64,000 nucleotides of DNA. Origin: CBDFGK01 sp965247075 (GTDB lineage Bacteria; Pseudomonadota; Gammaproteobacteria; Pseudomonadales; Halieaceae). Below the pieces are notes generated by a model that saw nothing but the letters and a program-made list of their open reading frames with translations, made no database searches and was not told the origin of the DNA. Shown piece after piece: positions 9,271-17,341 of the stretch (positions are counted from its first letter, which is position 1; every line of letters begins with the position of its first letter). The position numbers were made by a program, and so were the translations under genes. The stretch is taken from NCBI GenBank assembly GCA_965247075.1, contig CBDFGK010000003.1, positions 620,001 to 684,000 of the forward strand, written 5' to 3'.

Positions 9271-10281
9271 TCAGCCTTGCAAGATGCGGGCGGCCTGCTT
9301 CGCGAAATAAGTCAGCACGCCATCACAGCCCGCTCGCTTGAAGGCCAGCAGTGATTCCAGTATGACCGGTTCTGCTACCAGCCAGCCGTTGGCAAATGCC
9401 GCCTGGTGCATCGCGTACTCACCACTGACCTGGTAGGCGAAGGTGGGAACGCCAAACTCATCCTTGATGCGGCGTGCGATGTCCAGATAGGGCAGCCCGG
9501 GCTTCACCATTATCATGTCGGCGCCTTCAGCCAGGTCCAGCGCACACTCGTGCAGTGCTTCATCTGAATTGGCGGGATCCATCTGGTAACTTAATTTATT
9601 GCCGCCCTTGATATTGCCGGTGGAACCGATCGCGTCGCGAAATGGGCCGTAGTACGCAGAGGCATACTTGGCAGCGTAGGAAAGTATCAGGGTGTTGTGG
9701 TGTGATTCGCTTTCCAGAGCCGCGCGAATAGCGCCAATGCGACCGTCCATCATGTCAGACGGCGCCACTATATCGGCACCGGCGACAGCGTGAGAAAGGG
9801 CTTGTCGAACCAGAGTGTCCGAGGTGATGTCGTTGAGTACGTAATTGGCGTCGTCGATAATCCCGTCCTGACCGTGGGTGGTATAGGGGTCCAGGGCGAC
9901 ATCAGTGATAATGCTCAGCTCAGGCACGGCATCCTTCACTGCTTTAACCGCGCGCTGCACCAGTCCGTCGGGTTTGCAGGACTCCTCCGCCAGTGGGGAT
10001 TTGCCGGCGGCTTCGACTACCGGAAACAAGGCAATGGCCGCAATACCCAGAGAGAGCAACTCCTTTGCCTCGGTTACCAACAGGTCAATGCTGAGGCGCT
10101 CTATGCCAGGCATGGAGGGAATTGCATCGCGCTGCCCCTGGCCTTCCAGTACCAACACCGGGTAGATCAGATCCGCCGGGCTTAGCTGATTCTCCCGCAC
10201 CAGGCGGCGCCTGGATTCGGAGGCGCGCAGCCTGCGCATGCGAGTGGCCGGGAAACCTGCTCTGGGTAGATTTAGTGGCAT
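9271..10281 (-). CDS. hemB: Delta-aminolevulinic acid dehydratase (porphobilinogen synthase)
   Basis: A 336-residue cytosolic enzyme joining two 5-aminolevulinate molecules into porphobilinogen. The Schiff-base lysines are visible at about K205 (SYAAKYASAYYGP) and K260 (IMVKPGLPYLD). The metal region DVALDPYTTHGQDG has Asp/Thr instead of the cysteine triad of zinc enzymes, so it is the Mg-dependent type common in gammaproteobacteria. The N-terminal arm (LNLPRAGFPATRMRRLR) is the usual oligomerisation extension. It follows hemL by 29 bp on the same strand, placing two C5-pathway steps in one transcript. Confidence 0.96.
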   Translation of the reverse strand: MPLNLPRAGFPATRMRRLRASESRRRLVRENQLSPADLIYPVLVLEGQGQRDAIPSMPGIERLSIDLLVTEAKELLSLGIAAIALFPVVEAAGKSPLAEESCKPDGLVQRAVKAVKDAVPELSIITDVALDPYTTHGQDGIIDDANYVLNDITSDTLVRQALSHAVAGADIVAPSDMMDGRIGAIRAALESESHHNTLILSYAAKYASAYYGPFRDAIGSTGNIKGGNKLSYQMDPANSDEALHECALDLAEGADMIMVKPGLPYLDIARRIKDEFGVPTFAYQVSGEYAMHQAAFANGWLVAEPVILESLLAFKRAGCDGVLTYFAKQAARILQG

Positions 10282-10310
10282 GGGTACGCTCCTGGGCTTT
10301 TGCGTCTTAA

Positions 10311-11591
10311 CTACAGTCGGGCCATTACGGTTGTCGCGGCATCCAGTGTGGCATCAATTTCGTCATCACTATGGGCTGATGACATAAAACCTGCCTCGTA
10401 GGACGCTGGTGCCAGATATACGCCCGCGTCCAGCATACCGTGGAAAAACCGCTTAAACAGGTCGTTGTTACAGTTCATGACCTGTTGATAATTGCTGACT
10501 TGCGCTGCATCGGTAAAGAAGCCGCCAAACATGGTGCCCGCATGATTGGTCGTAAAGGGCAGCCCGGCCGTCGCCGCGGCATCGCGCAGGCCATTGGCAA
10601 GGCGACCGGTGTGTGCAAACAGTGGCTCATAGAAGTTGGCGGCAGAGATTATTTGCAGCGTGGCCAGGCCGGCGGCCATGGCAATTGGATTGCCCGAGAG
10701 AGTGCCAGCCTGGTAGACCGGTCCCAGTGGTGCTATCTGCTCCATGATGTCGCGACGACCGCCAAAGGCGCCAACCGGCATGCCGCCCCCCATCACTTTG
10801 CCCAGCGTGGTGAGGTCTGGCTGAATATTGTAAAAACCCTGCGCTCCCTGCAAGCCAAAGCGAAAGCCGGTCATCACCTCATCAAAAATGAGCAGGCTGC
10901 CATGCGCGCTGCAGATTTCGCGCAGGCACTCCAGAAAGCCCGGCAGCGGTGGTATACAGTTCATATTGCCCGCCACGGGTTCGACGATAATGCAGGCAAT
11001 TTCACTGCCGTAGCGTTGCAATGCCTCGCCTACGCCTTCGGCATCGTTATAGGACAGGGTCAGGGTGTGATCAGCCAGTGCTGCCGGTACGCCCGGTGAA
11101 CTGGGCACACCCAGGGTAAGTGCCCCCGAGCCCGCTTTTACCAACAGGGAATCGGAATGGCCGTGATAACAGCCTTCAAACTTGACAATTTTATCGCGGC
11201 CGGTGAAGCCGCGTGCCAATCGGATGGCGCTCATGGTCGCTTCGGTGCCTGAATTCACCATGCGCACCAGGTCCATGCCGGGCATGATGTGGCAAATTTT
11301 CCTGGCCAGCTCGATTTCCAGCTCAGTGGGTGTGCCAAAACTGAGTCCACTGGTGGCCTGGTTAATTACCGCCTCACGCACCGCTGGATGGTTGTGCCCC
11401 ATGATCATGGGACCCCAGGACAGCACGTAGTCTATGTAGCGCTTACCATCTGCATCAAAGATGAAGGCTCCTTCGCTGCGTTCAACAAAGAAGGGGGTGC
11501 CCCCCACGGCTTTGAAAGCGCGCACCGGAGAATTGACGCCGCCGGGGATGAATTGAACGGCCTGCTCGAATAGTTTTTCTGATTTGTTCAT
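10311..11591 (-). CDS. hemL: Glutamate-1-semialdehyde 2,1-aminomutase
   Basis: A 426-residue PLP enzyme of aminotransferase class III, the standard length. It converts glutamate-1-semialdehyde to 5-aminolevulinate, the substrate of the neighbouring HemB. The cofactor lysine is K265 in TTLGKVMGGGMPVGAFGG, and the PLP-binding Asp lies in IFDEVMTGFRFG. SGTEATMSAIRLAR is the phosphate-binding segment. The start MNKSEKLFEQA matches the usual HemL N-terminus. It lies between thiD and hemB on the minus strand. Confidence 0.97.
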   Translation of the reverse strand: MNKSEKLFEQAVQFIPGGVNSPVRAFKAVGGTPFFVERSEGAFIFDADGKRYIDYVLSWGPMIMGHNHPAVREAVINQATSGLSFGTPTELEIELARKICHIMPGMDLVRMVNSGTEATMSAIRLARGFTGRDKIVKFEGCYHGHSDSLLVKAGSGALTLGVPSSPGVPAALADHTLTLSYNDAEGVGEALQRYGSEIACIIVEPVAGNMNCIPPLPGFLECLREICSAHGSLLIFDEVMTGFRFGLQGAQGFYNIQPDLTTLGKVMGGGMPVGAFGGRRDIMEQIAPLGPVYQAGTLSGNPIAMAAGLATLQIISAANFYEPLFAHTGRLANGLRDAAATAGLPFTTNHAGTMFGGFFTDAAQVSNYQQVMNCNNDLFKRFFHGMLDAGVYLAPASYEAGFMSSAHSDDEIDATLDAATTVMARL

Positions 11592-11679
11592 GGACAGTGA
11601 TGCGCCGTTATATTGGGTCGTGAATTATTGCGGCAATGGGGCGGAATATCCAGCCTTGTACCGGTAGCGAGCTTCAGCT

Positions 11680-12456
11680 TCAGGGTTTCCTCTGGGCCAG
11701 CCGGTTGGGCACCAATTTTCCCATGCCCAGTCGACGTGCCTGTGACAGCGCGTTCCAGGTATATTCCTGTGCCTGGCGGATGGCCGCCTGCATGGGTATG
11801 CCGTGAGCGAGATAAGCCGTGATCGCCGCCGCGAAGGTGCTGCCTGCGCCGACAAAATTATGCGGCAGGTTCTGCCAGGCAAAGCTTTCCTGGAGGCCGG
11901 CGCTGGAGTAAAGGCGGCTGGTGTACTCCTGCCTGATGTTGGGCTCGGTAGAGATGAGAATATGCTCGCAACCTGTGTCCAGCAATTCGTGTGCGCAGGC
12001 GGTGACCGTGTCGGCGTTAGTGGCGAGATCAAAGGCCTCGGTTTCAGTTAATACCAGCAATTTGGTTTGCGGCAGGATCAGTGCACAGAGGGCATCACAG
12101 AAATCGGCCTCTACCGGCAGTGCCCAGAGGGCCGGGTCGACCACCACCGGCCGCAACGGATAGTCGGTGATGACGGTATGAATGCCTTCAATGTGCGACG
12201 TGGAGCCCAGTTGGTGCAGTTTGATCGCCGCCACACTCATGTCTTCCAGCACGGCTCGCATCTGCTCGATCAGCAGCGTACTGTCTACTATTGCTGAGTC
12301 TTTGATATCCTGGGTATCCTGGATGCTGATGGCGCTCATGATGGGCGTGCAGTGGCAAGCGAGACTGGCCAGGGTTTCAATGTCAGCGGCAATACCGCCG
12401 CCACCGGTGGGGTCCAGTTCGGCGACACACATAACAATGGGTGTTGATTGATCCAC
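11680..12456 (-). CDS. thiD: Hydroxymethylpyrimidine/phosphomethylpyrimidine kinase
   Basis: A 258-residue ribokinase-like kinase of thiamine synthesis, phosphorylating HMP and HMP-phosphate. The diagnostic start AELDPTGGGGIAADIETLAS is present, with a Glu-Leu in place of the common SDSSGGAG form. The C-terminal anion-hole motif is VGAGSTFAAAITAYLAHG, where the expected catalytic Asp of GAGDTF is Ser. That substitution occurs at the key base position and should be checked for activity. It sits between hemJ and hemL. In pseudomonads thiD is likewise close to hemL, usually with thiE, which is absent here. Confidence 0.85.
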   Translation of the reverse strand: MDQSTPIVMCVAELDPTGGGGIAADIETLASLACHCTPIMSAISIQDTQDIKDSAIVDSTLLIEQMRAVLEDMSVAAIKLHQLGSTSHIEGIHTVITDYPLRPVVVDPALWALPVEADFCDALCALILPQTKLLVLTETEAFDLATNADTVTACAHELLDTGCEHILISTEPNIRQEYTSRLYSSAGLQESFAWQNLPHNFVGAGSTFAAAITAYLAHGIPMQAAIRQAQEYTWNALSQARRLGMGKLVPNRLAQRKP

Positions 12457-12467
12457 AAATCCCCCGG

Positions 12468-12887
12468 TCAGAAGGGCTTTAACATGGTCAGCAGCACAAT
12501 GAGTACCAGCAATATGACGGGTATCTCATTGAATAGCCTGAAATAAACGTGAGTGTGCTGATCCTTGTCAGCCGCCAGCGCTCGCACCAAGCGACCACAA
12601 TAGGCATGGTAGATGACCAGCATGACCACCAGTATCAGTTTCAGCCACAGCCAGGTGGCGCAGAGGTAATAGTCCATGTTGGTACTGATAAGGGCGAGAC
12701 CGAGGGCGATGGCGATGAACGCGACAGGGCTTATAAATCGATACAGCTTGCCCGCCATAAAAGCCAGTTGACGGCGGGTTTCTTCGTGTTCGCTGGAGGC
12801 GTAGTACACCATGATGCGCGGCAGGTAAAAGATCCCGGCAAACCAGCAAATCACCGCAATAATATGTAGAGCTTTCAGCCACAGCAT
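12468..12887 (-). CDS. hemJ: Protoporphyrinogen IX oxidase, HemJ type
   Basis: A 139-residue membrane protein with four predicted helices. It has the HemJ/UPF0093 hallmarks: LKALHIIAVICWFAGIFYLP near the start with the conserved His and Trp, then GKLYRFISP, WLWLKLILV and FNEIPVILLV. HemJ oxidises protoporphyrinogen IX, the penultimate haem step, with haem b bound. It appears to head the minus-strand operon hemJ-thiD-hemL-hemB-secreted protein, with only 11 bp to thiD. Confidence 0.93.
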   Translation of the reverse strand: MLWLKALHIIAVICWFAGIFYLPRIMVYYASSEHEETRRQLAFMAGKLYRFISPVAFIAIALGLALISTNMDYYLCATWLWLKLILVVMLVIYHAYCGRLVRALAADKDQHTHVYFRLFNEIPVILLVLIVLLTMLKPF

Positions 12888-12917
12888 CGTATTGGACTCA
12901 TTCTTCTGACAATCATC

Positions 12918-13438
12918 TCAAAATTTCCCAAGATAATATTGTGCAATGGTATCGCGCGTGATCACTCCGCGGAAAGTTTTCTCTGCCGGTGCGAACCCGT
13001 CGCTGATGATAATACCACCAGCACATTCTGGGTTAGCTCTACTACCGCCAGTATGGCTGCCAGCGGTGCGTTGAGTACCGCCGCCATGGCCGCTCCCATA
13101 CCGATGACTACATACAGGGACGTGTCTGAACTGAGCTCCGGAAACAGGGATCCTCCCCAATAGCCGAGCAGGCCCCCGCTGCATGCTCCGATCAACAGGT
13201 TGGGGCCGATCAGGCCCAGGCCAACACTGCAAGCTGTGGCGATGAGCTTACCGGCAATAATGGTGAATAGAATGGTCGGGGCCAACTCGCCCAGCAGCGC
13301 CCGGTTGACACTGTCATAGCCCATGCCGAGTACCTCTGGAAGCAATAATGCCAGGCTGCCGGTGATCAGGCCTGCCAGTGTGAAGCGCAGCAATACGTGG
13401 TAGTCAGAAAACAATTGTGTGTACTGGTCTGGCTTCAT
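12918..13438 (-). pseudogene. CLC chloride channel/transporter fragment
   Basis: From the ATG at 13438 the frame encodes the C-terminal half of a CLC membrane core: a GYDSVNRALLGE-like segment, the K-ATACSVGLGLIGPNLLIGA helix, and NAPLAAILAVVELTQN. The N-terminal half with the ion-selectivity motif is missing. After ELTQN the frame runs out at 12962, while a different frame carries a tail resembling the end of a CBS domain (GVITRDTIAQYYLGKF) to 12918. A truncation plus a frameshift or deletion makes it a pseudogene. Its 5' end abuts the divergent argC promoter region. Confidence 0.78.
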
Positions 13439-13558
13439 GGGGAGCTCGTTGTGCCGGGCGGCAAAATTACCGCGCTTGCCAAGGTCAAAAATTCTATAAT
13501 ATCCGGCTTTGCCCGTGCGGGAAAACACAGTATGGGCGCACTAAATGGGAGAAGCAGG

Positions 13559-14587
13559 GTGATCAAGATAGGGATTGTCGGCGGCACTGGCTACACCGGC
13601 GTGGAATTGCTGCGATTGTTGGTGCCTCACGCACAGGTAGAGTTGGTCACGATTACCTCCAGAGCCGAGTCAGGGCGCAGGGTTGACGACTTGTTCCCCA
13701 ATTTACGCGGCCACTGTGACCTGCAATTTAGCAACCCCAATACAGAGACCCTCGCTGCTTGCGATGTGGTGTTCTACGCGACGCCACACAATGTAGCCAT
13801 GCACATGGTTCCCGAACTGCTGGCCACCGGTGTGAAGATCATCGACCTGTCCGCTGATTTTCGTCTGCGTGACGCCGAACTCTGGTCGCGGTGGTACGGG
13901 GAGCCCCACGCCTGCCCTGAGCTGCTTGCGCAGGCCGTGTACGGCTTGCCCGAACTTAATCGCAACAAAATTGCCGATGCCCAACTTGTGGCCTGCCCCG
14001 GCTGTTATCCCACCTCCGTGCAACTGGGATTTTTGCCCTTGCTGGAAGCGGGGGTCGTGGCTATCGATAGTTTAATCGCCAATGCTGCATCGGGGGTTAG
14101 CGGCGCGGGCCGCCAGGCAAAAATTGATAATCTGGTGTCGGAAACCAGTGATAATTTCAAGGCCTACGGGGTTGCGGGACATCGCCATTTGCCCGAGATA
14201 GAACAAGGCCTGTCGGATATTGCCGCTGCCCCCGTGGCCGCCACCTTCGTGCCGCACTTGCTGCCGATGATCCGGGGTATTCACGCTACCCTGTACGCCC
14301 GCCTTACCGCTGAGGTAGATCTGCAACAGTTGTATGAATCCCGCTACCAAAATGAACCCTTTGTCGATGTGCTACCGGCAGGGCAACTGCCCCAGACCCG
14401 CAGTGTGCGCGGCTCAAATATGTTGCGACTGGCAGTGACGCGCCCACAACAGCGCGACATGGTGGTGGTTACTGTTGCCGAAGACAATTTGGTAAAGGGA
14501 GCTTCCGGCCAGGCCGTGCAGGCGATGAATATTATGTGTGGGCTGGACGAAACCATGGGCCTGCAGGGAATAGCATTGCTGCCATGA
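13559..14587 (+). CDS. argC: N-acetyl-gamma-glutamyl-phosphate reductase
   Basis: A 342-residue NADPH-dependent reductase of arginine biosynthesis. I chose the GTG at 13559 because the protein then begins with the Rossmann motif IKIGIVGGTGYTGVELL, has the family length, and has a GGGAG 8 bp upstream. A longer reading frame exists but is non-homologous. The catalytic Cys is C149 in VACPGCYPTS, and HRHLPEIEQ carries the conserved His. Its stop overlaps the next start (ATGA), so translation is probably coupled. Confidence 0.95.
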   Translation: MIKIGIVGGTGYTGVELLRLLVPHAQVELVTITSRAESGRRVDDLFPNLRGHCDLQFSNPNTETLAACDVVFYATPHNVAMHMVPELLATGVKIIDLSADFRLRDAELWSRWYGEPHACPELLAQAVYGLPELNRNKIADAQLVACPGCYPTSVQLGFLPLLEAGVVAIDSLIANAASGVSGAGRQAKIDNLVSETSDNFKAYGVAGHRHLPEIEQGLSDIAAAPVAATFVPHLLPMIRGIHATLYARLTAEVDLQQLYESRYQNEPFVDVLPAGQLPQTRSVRGSNMLRLAVTRPQQRDMVVVTVAEDNLVKGASGQAVQAMNIMCGLDETMGLQGIALLP

Positions 14588-15321
14588 TGAGCCGCTCGGT
14601 TGTCGTACAACATGACCCGGTGCGCGAGCGCCGCCGCAAGCTGTTGCGGGGCGTAATAGTGGTAGCGGTTTTCCTCATTGGCATTGTTGGTGGTGGTTTC
14701 AGTAGTTATGGCCTGTATTGGTCTGTATCCGAAGAGAATTGGGCGTTGCGGGAACATCTTGCAGTACAGGCCCGACAGTTGGAAGAGCTACAACAATGGC
14801 AGGTAGATAACCAAACCCATCGTGAAGTGGATTCTGCGGCGCTGGAAATAGTGCGTAAGGAACTGGCGGCCCAGCAGGAAATGATCGCTGAACTGGAGCG
14901 CGGTATTCGGTTTTACAAGAGTCTGATGGCGCCGGGCGAACTGGCTGAAGGTCTTACTATACACAGTATTGACCTGATTGCAGATGAACCGGCAGGGCGT
15001 TTCCAGTTGCGGGTGCTGGTGCAGCAAAGTGCGCGCAAGCATGAACTGATGACCGGTATCCTGAAGGTGAGTGTGGTGGGTGAAAAAGCCGGCGAACCGG
15101 TTGAATTTGACCTGTCAGACCTGTCTTTGCAGGTGCCCAATGCTGACATTCGATTGCGATTCAAGTATTTTCAGGCTATAGATGGAGAATTGGAGCTCCC
15201 TGAGGGCTTTACCCCTGAAATCTTGCGGGTATCCGCCAAATCAACCAAACCGCGCCGGTCGGAAGTCAGTAAAGAGTTCCCATGGTCAGTACAGGAGAAG
15301 TTAAGTCATGTTGGGCAGTAA
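14584..15321 (+). CDS. DUF6776-like membrane-anchored coiled-coil protein
   Basis: A 245-residue protein from the ATG at 14584, which overlaps the argC stop. The N-terminus is short and basic, followed by one membrane helix (about residues 22-44) and then a coiled coil (about 50-110, with runs such as EELQQWQVDNQTHREVDSA). The C-terminal half is beta-rich and presumably periplasmic. Proteins of this type sit beside bactofilin genes in many gammaproteobacteria. Its 3' end overlaps the bactofilin gene by 14 bp, so the two are likely made together and may act together in cell-envelope organisation. The functional link is inferred from context only. Confidence 0.75.
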   Translation: MMSRSVVVQHDPVRERRRKLLRGVIVVAVFLIGIVGGGFSSYGLYWSVSEENWALREHLAVQARQLEELQQWQVDNQTHREVDSAALEIVRKELAAQQEMIAELERGIRFYKSLMAPGELAEGLTIHSIDLIADEPAGRFQLRVLVQQSARKHELMTGILKVSVVGEKAGEPVEFDLSDLSLQVPNADIRLRFKYFQAIDGELELPEGFTPEILRVSAKSTKPRRSEVSKEFPWSVQEKLSHVGQ

Positions 15322-15757
15322 AGACAAGGGCAGCAGTAATTTCGGGTCTTCCAACAATACCACCCTGATATCCAGGGACACAGAGATCGTCGGGGATATT
15401 AAGTTCTGCGGCAATCTGGATATCGAGGGCGTGGTACGCGGCAATATACTTGCGCAGCCTGGCAAAGAGGCGGTGGTGAGGATTGTCGACAAGGGCCGGG
15501 TCGAAGGCGAAATTCGGGCACCGTCAGTGATCATTAATGGCACCATTGTTGGCGATGTCTACTCCACCAAGCACCTCGAATTGGCCGCCAAGGCCAAGGT
15601 GGAAGGCAGTGTCCACTACACCCTGGTGGCGATGGCGATAGGTGCCCAGATCAATGGCAGCCTCAAGCACAGCGCTGAGACCAGTGCGAAAGAAGCGCCG
15701 CGCAAGGCACCTGCCGCGCCGGAAATGAAGCCCACAGTGGCCTCTCTTAAAACTTGA
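15308..15757 (+). CDS. Bactofilin (polymer-forming cytoskeletal protein)
   Basis: A 149-residue bactofilin. The core (about residues 18-115) shows the regular six-residue beta-helix rhythm with glycines and hydrophobics (GDIKFCGNLDIEGVVRGNI, then GRVEGEIRAPSVIINGTIVG). Disordered N- and C-terminal tails flank it, the latter rich in Ala, Pro and Lys. Bactofilins assemble nucleotide-free filaments at the inner face of the membrane and help place cell-wall enzymes. The overlap with the membrane coiled-coil gene upstream and the nearby M23 endopeptidase gene suit such a role. Confidence 0.92.
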   Translation: MLGSKDKGSSNFGSSNNTTLISRDTEIVGDIKFCGNLDIEGVVRGNILAQPGKEAVVRIVDKGRVEGEIRAPSVIINGTIVGDVYSTKHLELAAKAKVEGSVHYTLVAMAIGAQINGSLKHSAETSAKEAPRKAPAAPEMKPTVASLKT

Positions 15758-15805
15758 CTAAAATACTGGGTTAAAACATACTCTGCCCGTTTTTCAGGAG
15801 ATTTC

Positions 15806-16159
15806 ATGACCGTAGCCCAATCCTTTACACCCTCTACACTCGAGTTGAGAGCGCGCGCTGTTAACAAGGTGCGCCAGTTGATCGACGAAGAAGGTAACGA
15901 TGCTCTCAAGTTGCGGGTGTACGTAACGGGTGGCGGCTGCTCGGGCTTTCAGTATGGTTTTTCTTTTGAGGAAGAGGCGGCGGAGGACGACACGGCGGTA
16001 GAAAAAGATGGCGTGGTAGTGCTCATAGACCCGATGAGCTATCAATACCTGGTGGGCGCCGAGGTGGACTATACCGAGGGCCTTGAGGGTTCGCGTTTTG
16101 TTGTGATCAATCCCAGCGCTTCATCAACCTGTGGCTGCGGGGCTTCCTTTTCTATGTAA
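15806..16159 (+). CDS. erpA: Iron-sulfur cluster insertion protein ErpA
   Basis: A 117-residue A-type Fe-S carrier. The three ligand cysteines are present: C45 in VTGGGCSGFQYG, and C109 and C111 in STCGCGASFSM at the C-terminus. ErpA delivers Fe-S clusters to apoproteins, including IspG/IspH in Escherichia coli. The gene lies 48 bp after the bactofilin gene and ends just before a strong inverted repeat shared with the convergent anmK. Confidence 0.95.
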   Translation: MTVAQSFTPSTLELRARAVNKVRQLIDEEGNDALKLRVYVTGGGCSGFQYGFSFEEEAAEDDTAVEKDGVVVLIDPMSYQYLVGAEVDYTEGLEGSRFVVINPSASSTCGCGASFSM

Positions 16160-16164
16160 GGTAC

Positions 16165-16212
16165 CTCTGATCAATTCCATGGCACGCTAATGGACTATGG
16201 AATTGATCAGAG
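16165..16212. terminator. Perfect 16-bp inverted repeat between convergent erpA and anmK
   Basis: CTCTGATCAATTCCAT at 16165-16180 is exactly complementary to 16197-16212, with a 16-nt loop. The position between two convergent stops fits a bidirectional terminator. The stem is AT-rich and no U-tract follows, so an intrinsic terminator is not certain; it could also be a 3' mRNA-protecting hairpin. Confidence 0.6.
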
Positions 16213-16217
16213 ATGCC

Positions 16218-17336
16218 TTACGCAGTGTAAACCCCGCCCAGGATTCTCTCTCCGCCGGCGCCGGTAGCCTGCGTCACATTTCCCACCAGGCCCTCCATTC
16301 GTCGAAATGCCAGCCAGGCAAAAGCGGCGGCTTCAACCCAGGCCGGGTCGCAACCTAACTCTGTGGTAGTCCCCAGGTGGGCGGAACCGGTTCGGTTGCG
16401 TATTCTGTGCATTAAATCGTCATTGGCTGCACCACCGCCACAGATATAGATTTCATCGATGTTGTTGTCGCTGGTCGCCACGGCATCGGCAATGGTGCTT
16501 GCGGTCAATTCCGACAGTGTCGCCTGTACATCTACCGCTGACAGGTCCGGCATGGCGCTGAGCTGTTGATTGAGCCACGCCATGTTGAAGGCCTCTTTAC
16601 CGGTGCTTTTGGGGGGTGGCAACCGCAGGTAGGGGTGCATGAGGAGGCGCTCCAGCAGTGCCTCTTGCACCCAGCCCTGGGCTGCCCAGTCGCCATTGGC
16701 ATCGTAGGCCCGGTTGCGCCTGGTCTTTATCCAATGATCCAGCAAGGTATTGCCCGGGCCGCTGTCAAAACCGCTGACTTGCCCATCCCACAACAGGCTG
16801 ATATTGGCAATTCCGCCTATGTTGACGATGGCGCGGCTTTTCGATGGGTCACTGAATAGGGCCGCATGGAAGGCCGGTACCAGTGGAGCTCCCTCTCCGC
16901 CCGCGGCGATATCGCGCCGTCGAAAATCAGCCACAGTGGTGATGCCGGTTATTTCGGCGATGGTATTGGGATCCCCGATCTGCACAGTAAAAGCGGTCCG
17001 GCTGGAGTTGCCGGCAGAGGGCGGGAAGTGTCGGATGGTCTGGCCGTGGGAGCCTATGGCGCGAACCCGCTGTGGGTCGATGCCGGCTTGCTGCAGTAGC
17101 TGCAGGCAGGCCTGTGCAAAAAGCTGGCCCAGGCGTCGGTCCAGTGACCCCATCCGTTCAATCTCGTTGTTGCCGCTGTGACTCAGTTGGGCAATTTCCT
17201 CTTTGAGATCATGACTTATGGGGTATTCCAGGCAATCTATTAACTGCAGCGACTCACCATCGACGCGAACCAGAACGGCATCCACCGCATCGATACTGGT
17301 ACCGGACATTAATCCAACCAGTAGTGAATCTGACAT
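16218..17336 (-). CDS. anmK: Anhydro-N-acetylmuramic acid kinase
   Basis: A 372-residue sugar kinase of the ASKHA fold. It phosphorylates and opens 1,6-anhydro-MurNAc released during peptidoglycan turnover, feeding it back as MurNAc-6-phosphate. Visible motifs are GLMSGTSIDAVDAVLV (ATP-binding start), AIGSHGQTIRHFP, GDPNTIAEITG, VNIGGIANISLL and DSGPGNTLLDHW. It starts 5 bp downstream of the M23 peptidase stop, so the two are probably one operon linking wall hydrolysis and recycling. Confidence 0.96.
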   Translation of the reverse strand: MSDSLLVGLMSGTSIDAVDAVLVRVDGESLQLIDCLEYPISHDLKEEIAQLSHSGNNEIERMGSLDRRLGQLFAQACLQLLQQAGIDPQRVRAIGSHGQTIRHFPPSAGNSSRTAFTVQIGDPNTIAEITGITTVADFRRRDIAAGGEGAPLVPAFHAALFSDPSKSRAIVNIGGIANISLLWDGQVSGFDSGPGNTLLDHWIKTRRNRAYDANGDWAAQGWVQEALLERLLMHPYLRLPPPKSTGKEAFNMAWLNQQLSAMPDLSAVDVQATLSELTASTIADAVATSDNNIDEIYICGGGAANDDLMHRIRNRTGSAHLGTTTELGCDPAWVEAAAFAWLAFRRMEGLVGNVTQATGAGGERILGGVYTA

Positions 17337-17341
17337 GAGTG

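Noticed and set aside
12962..13528. An intact short CLC-type channel
   Set aside because: Only the C-terminal half of the core is present, the selectivity region is missing and the end is out of frame.
13397..13558. Longer argC reading frame starting at 13397
   Set aside because: The extra 54 codons are antisense to the CLC relic and not homologous; the GTG at 13559 gives the correct family start.
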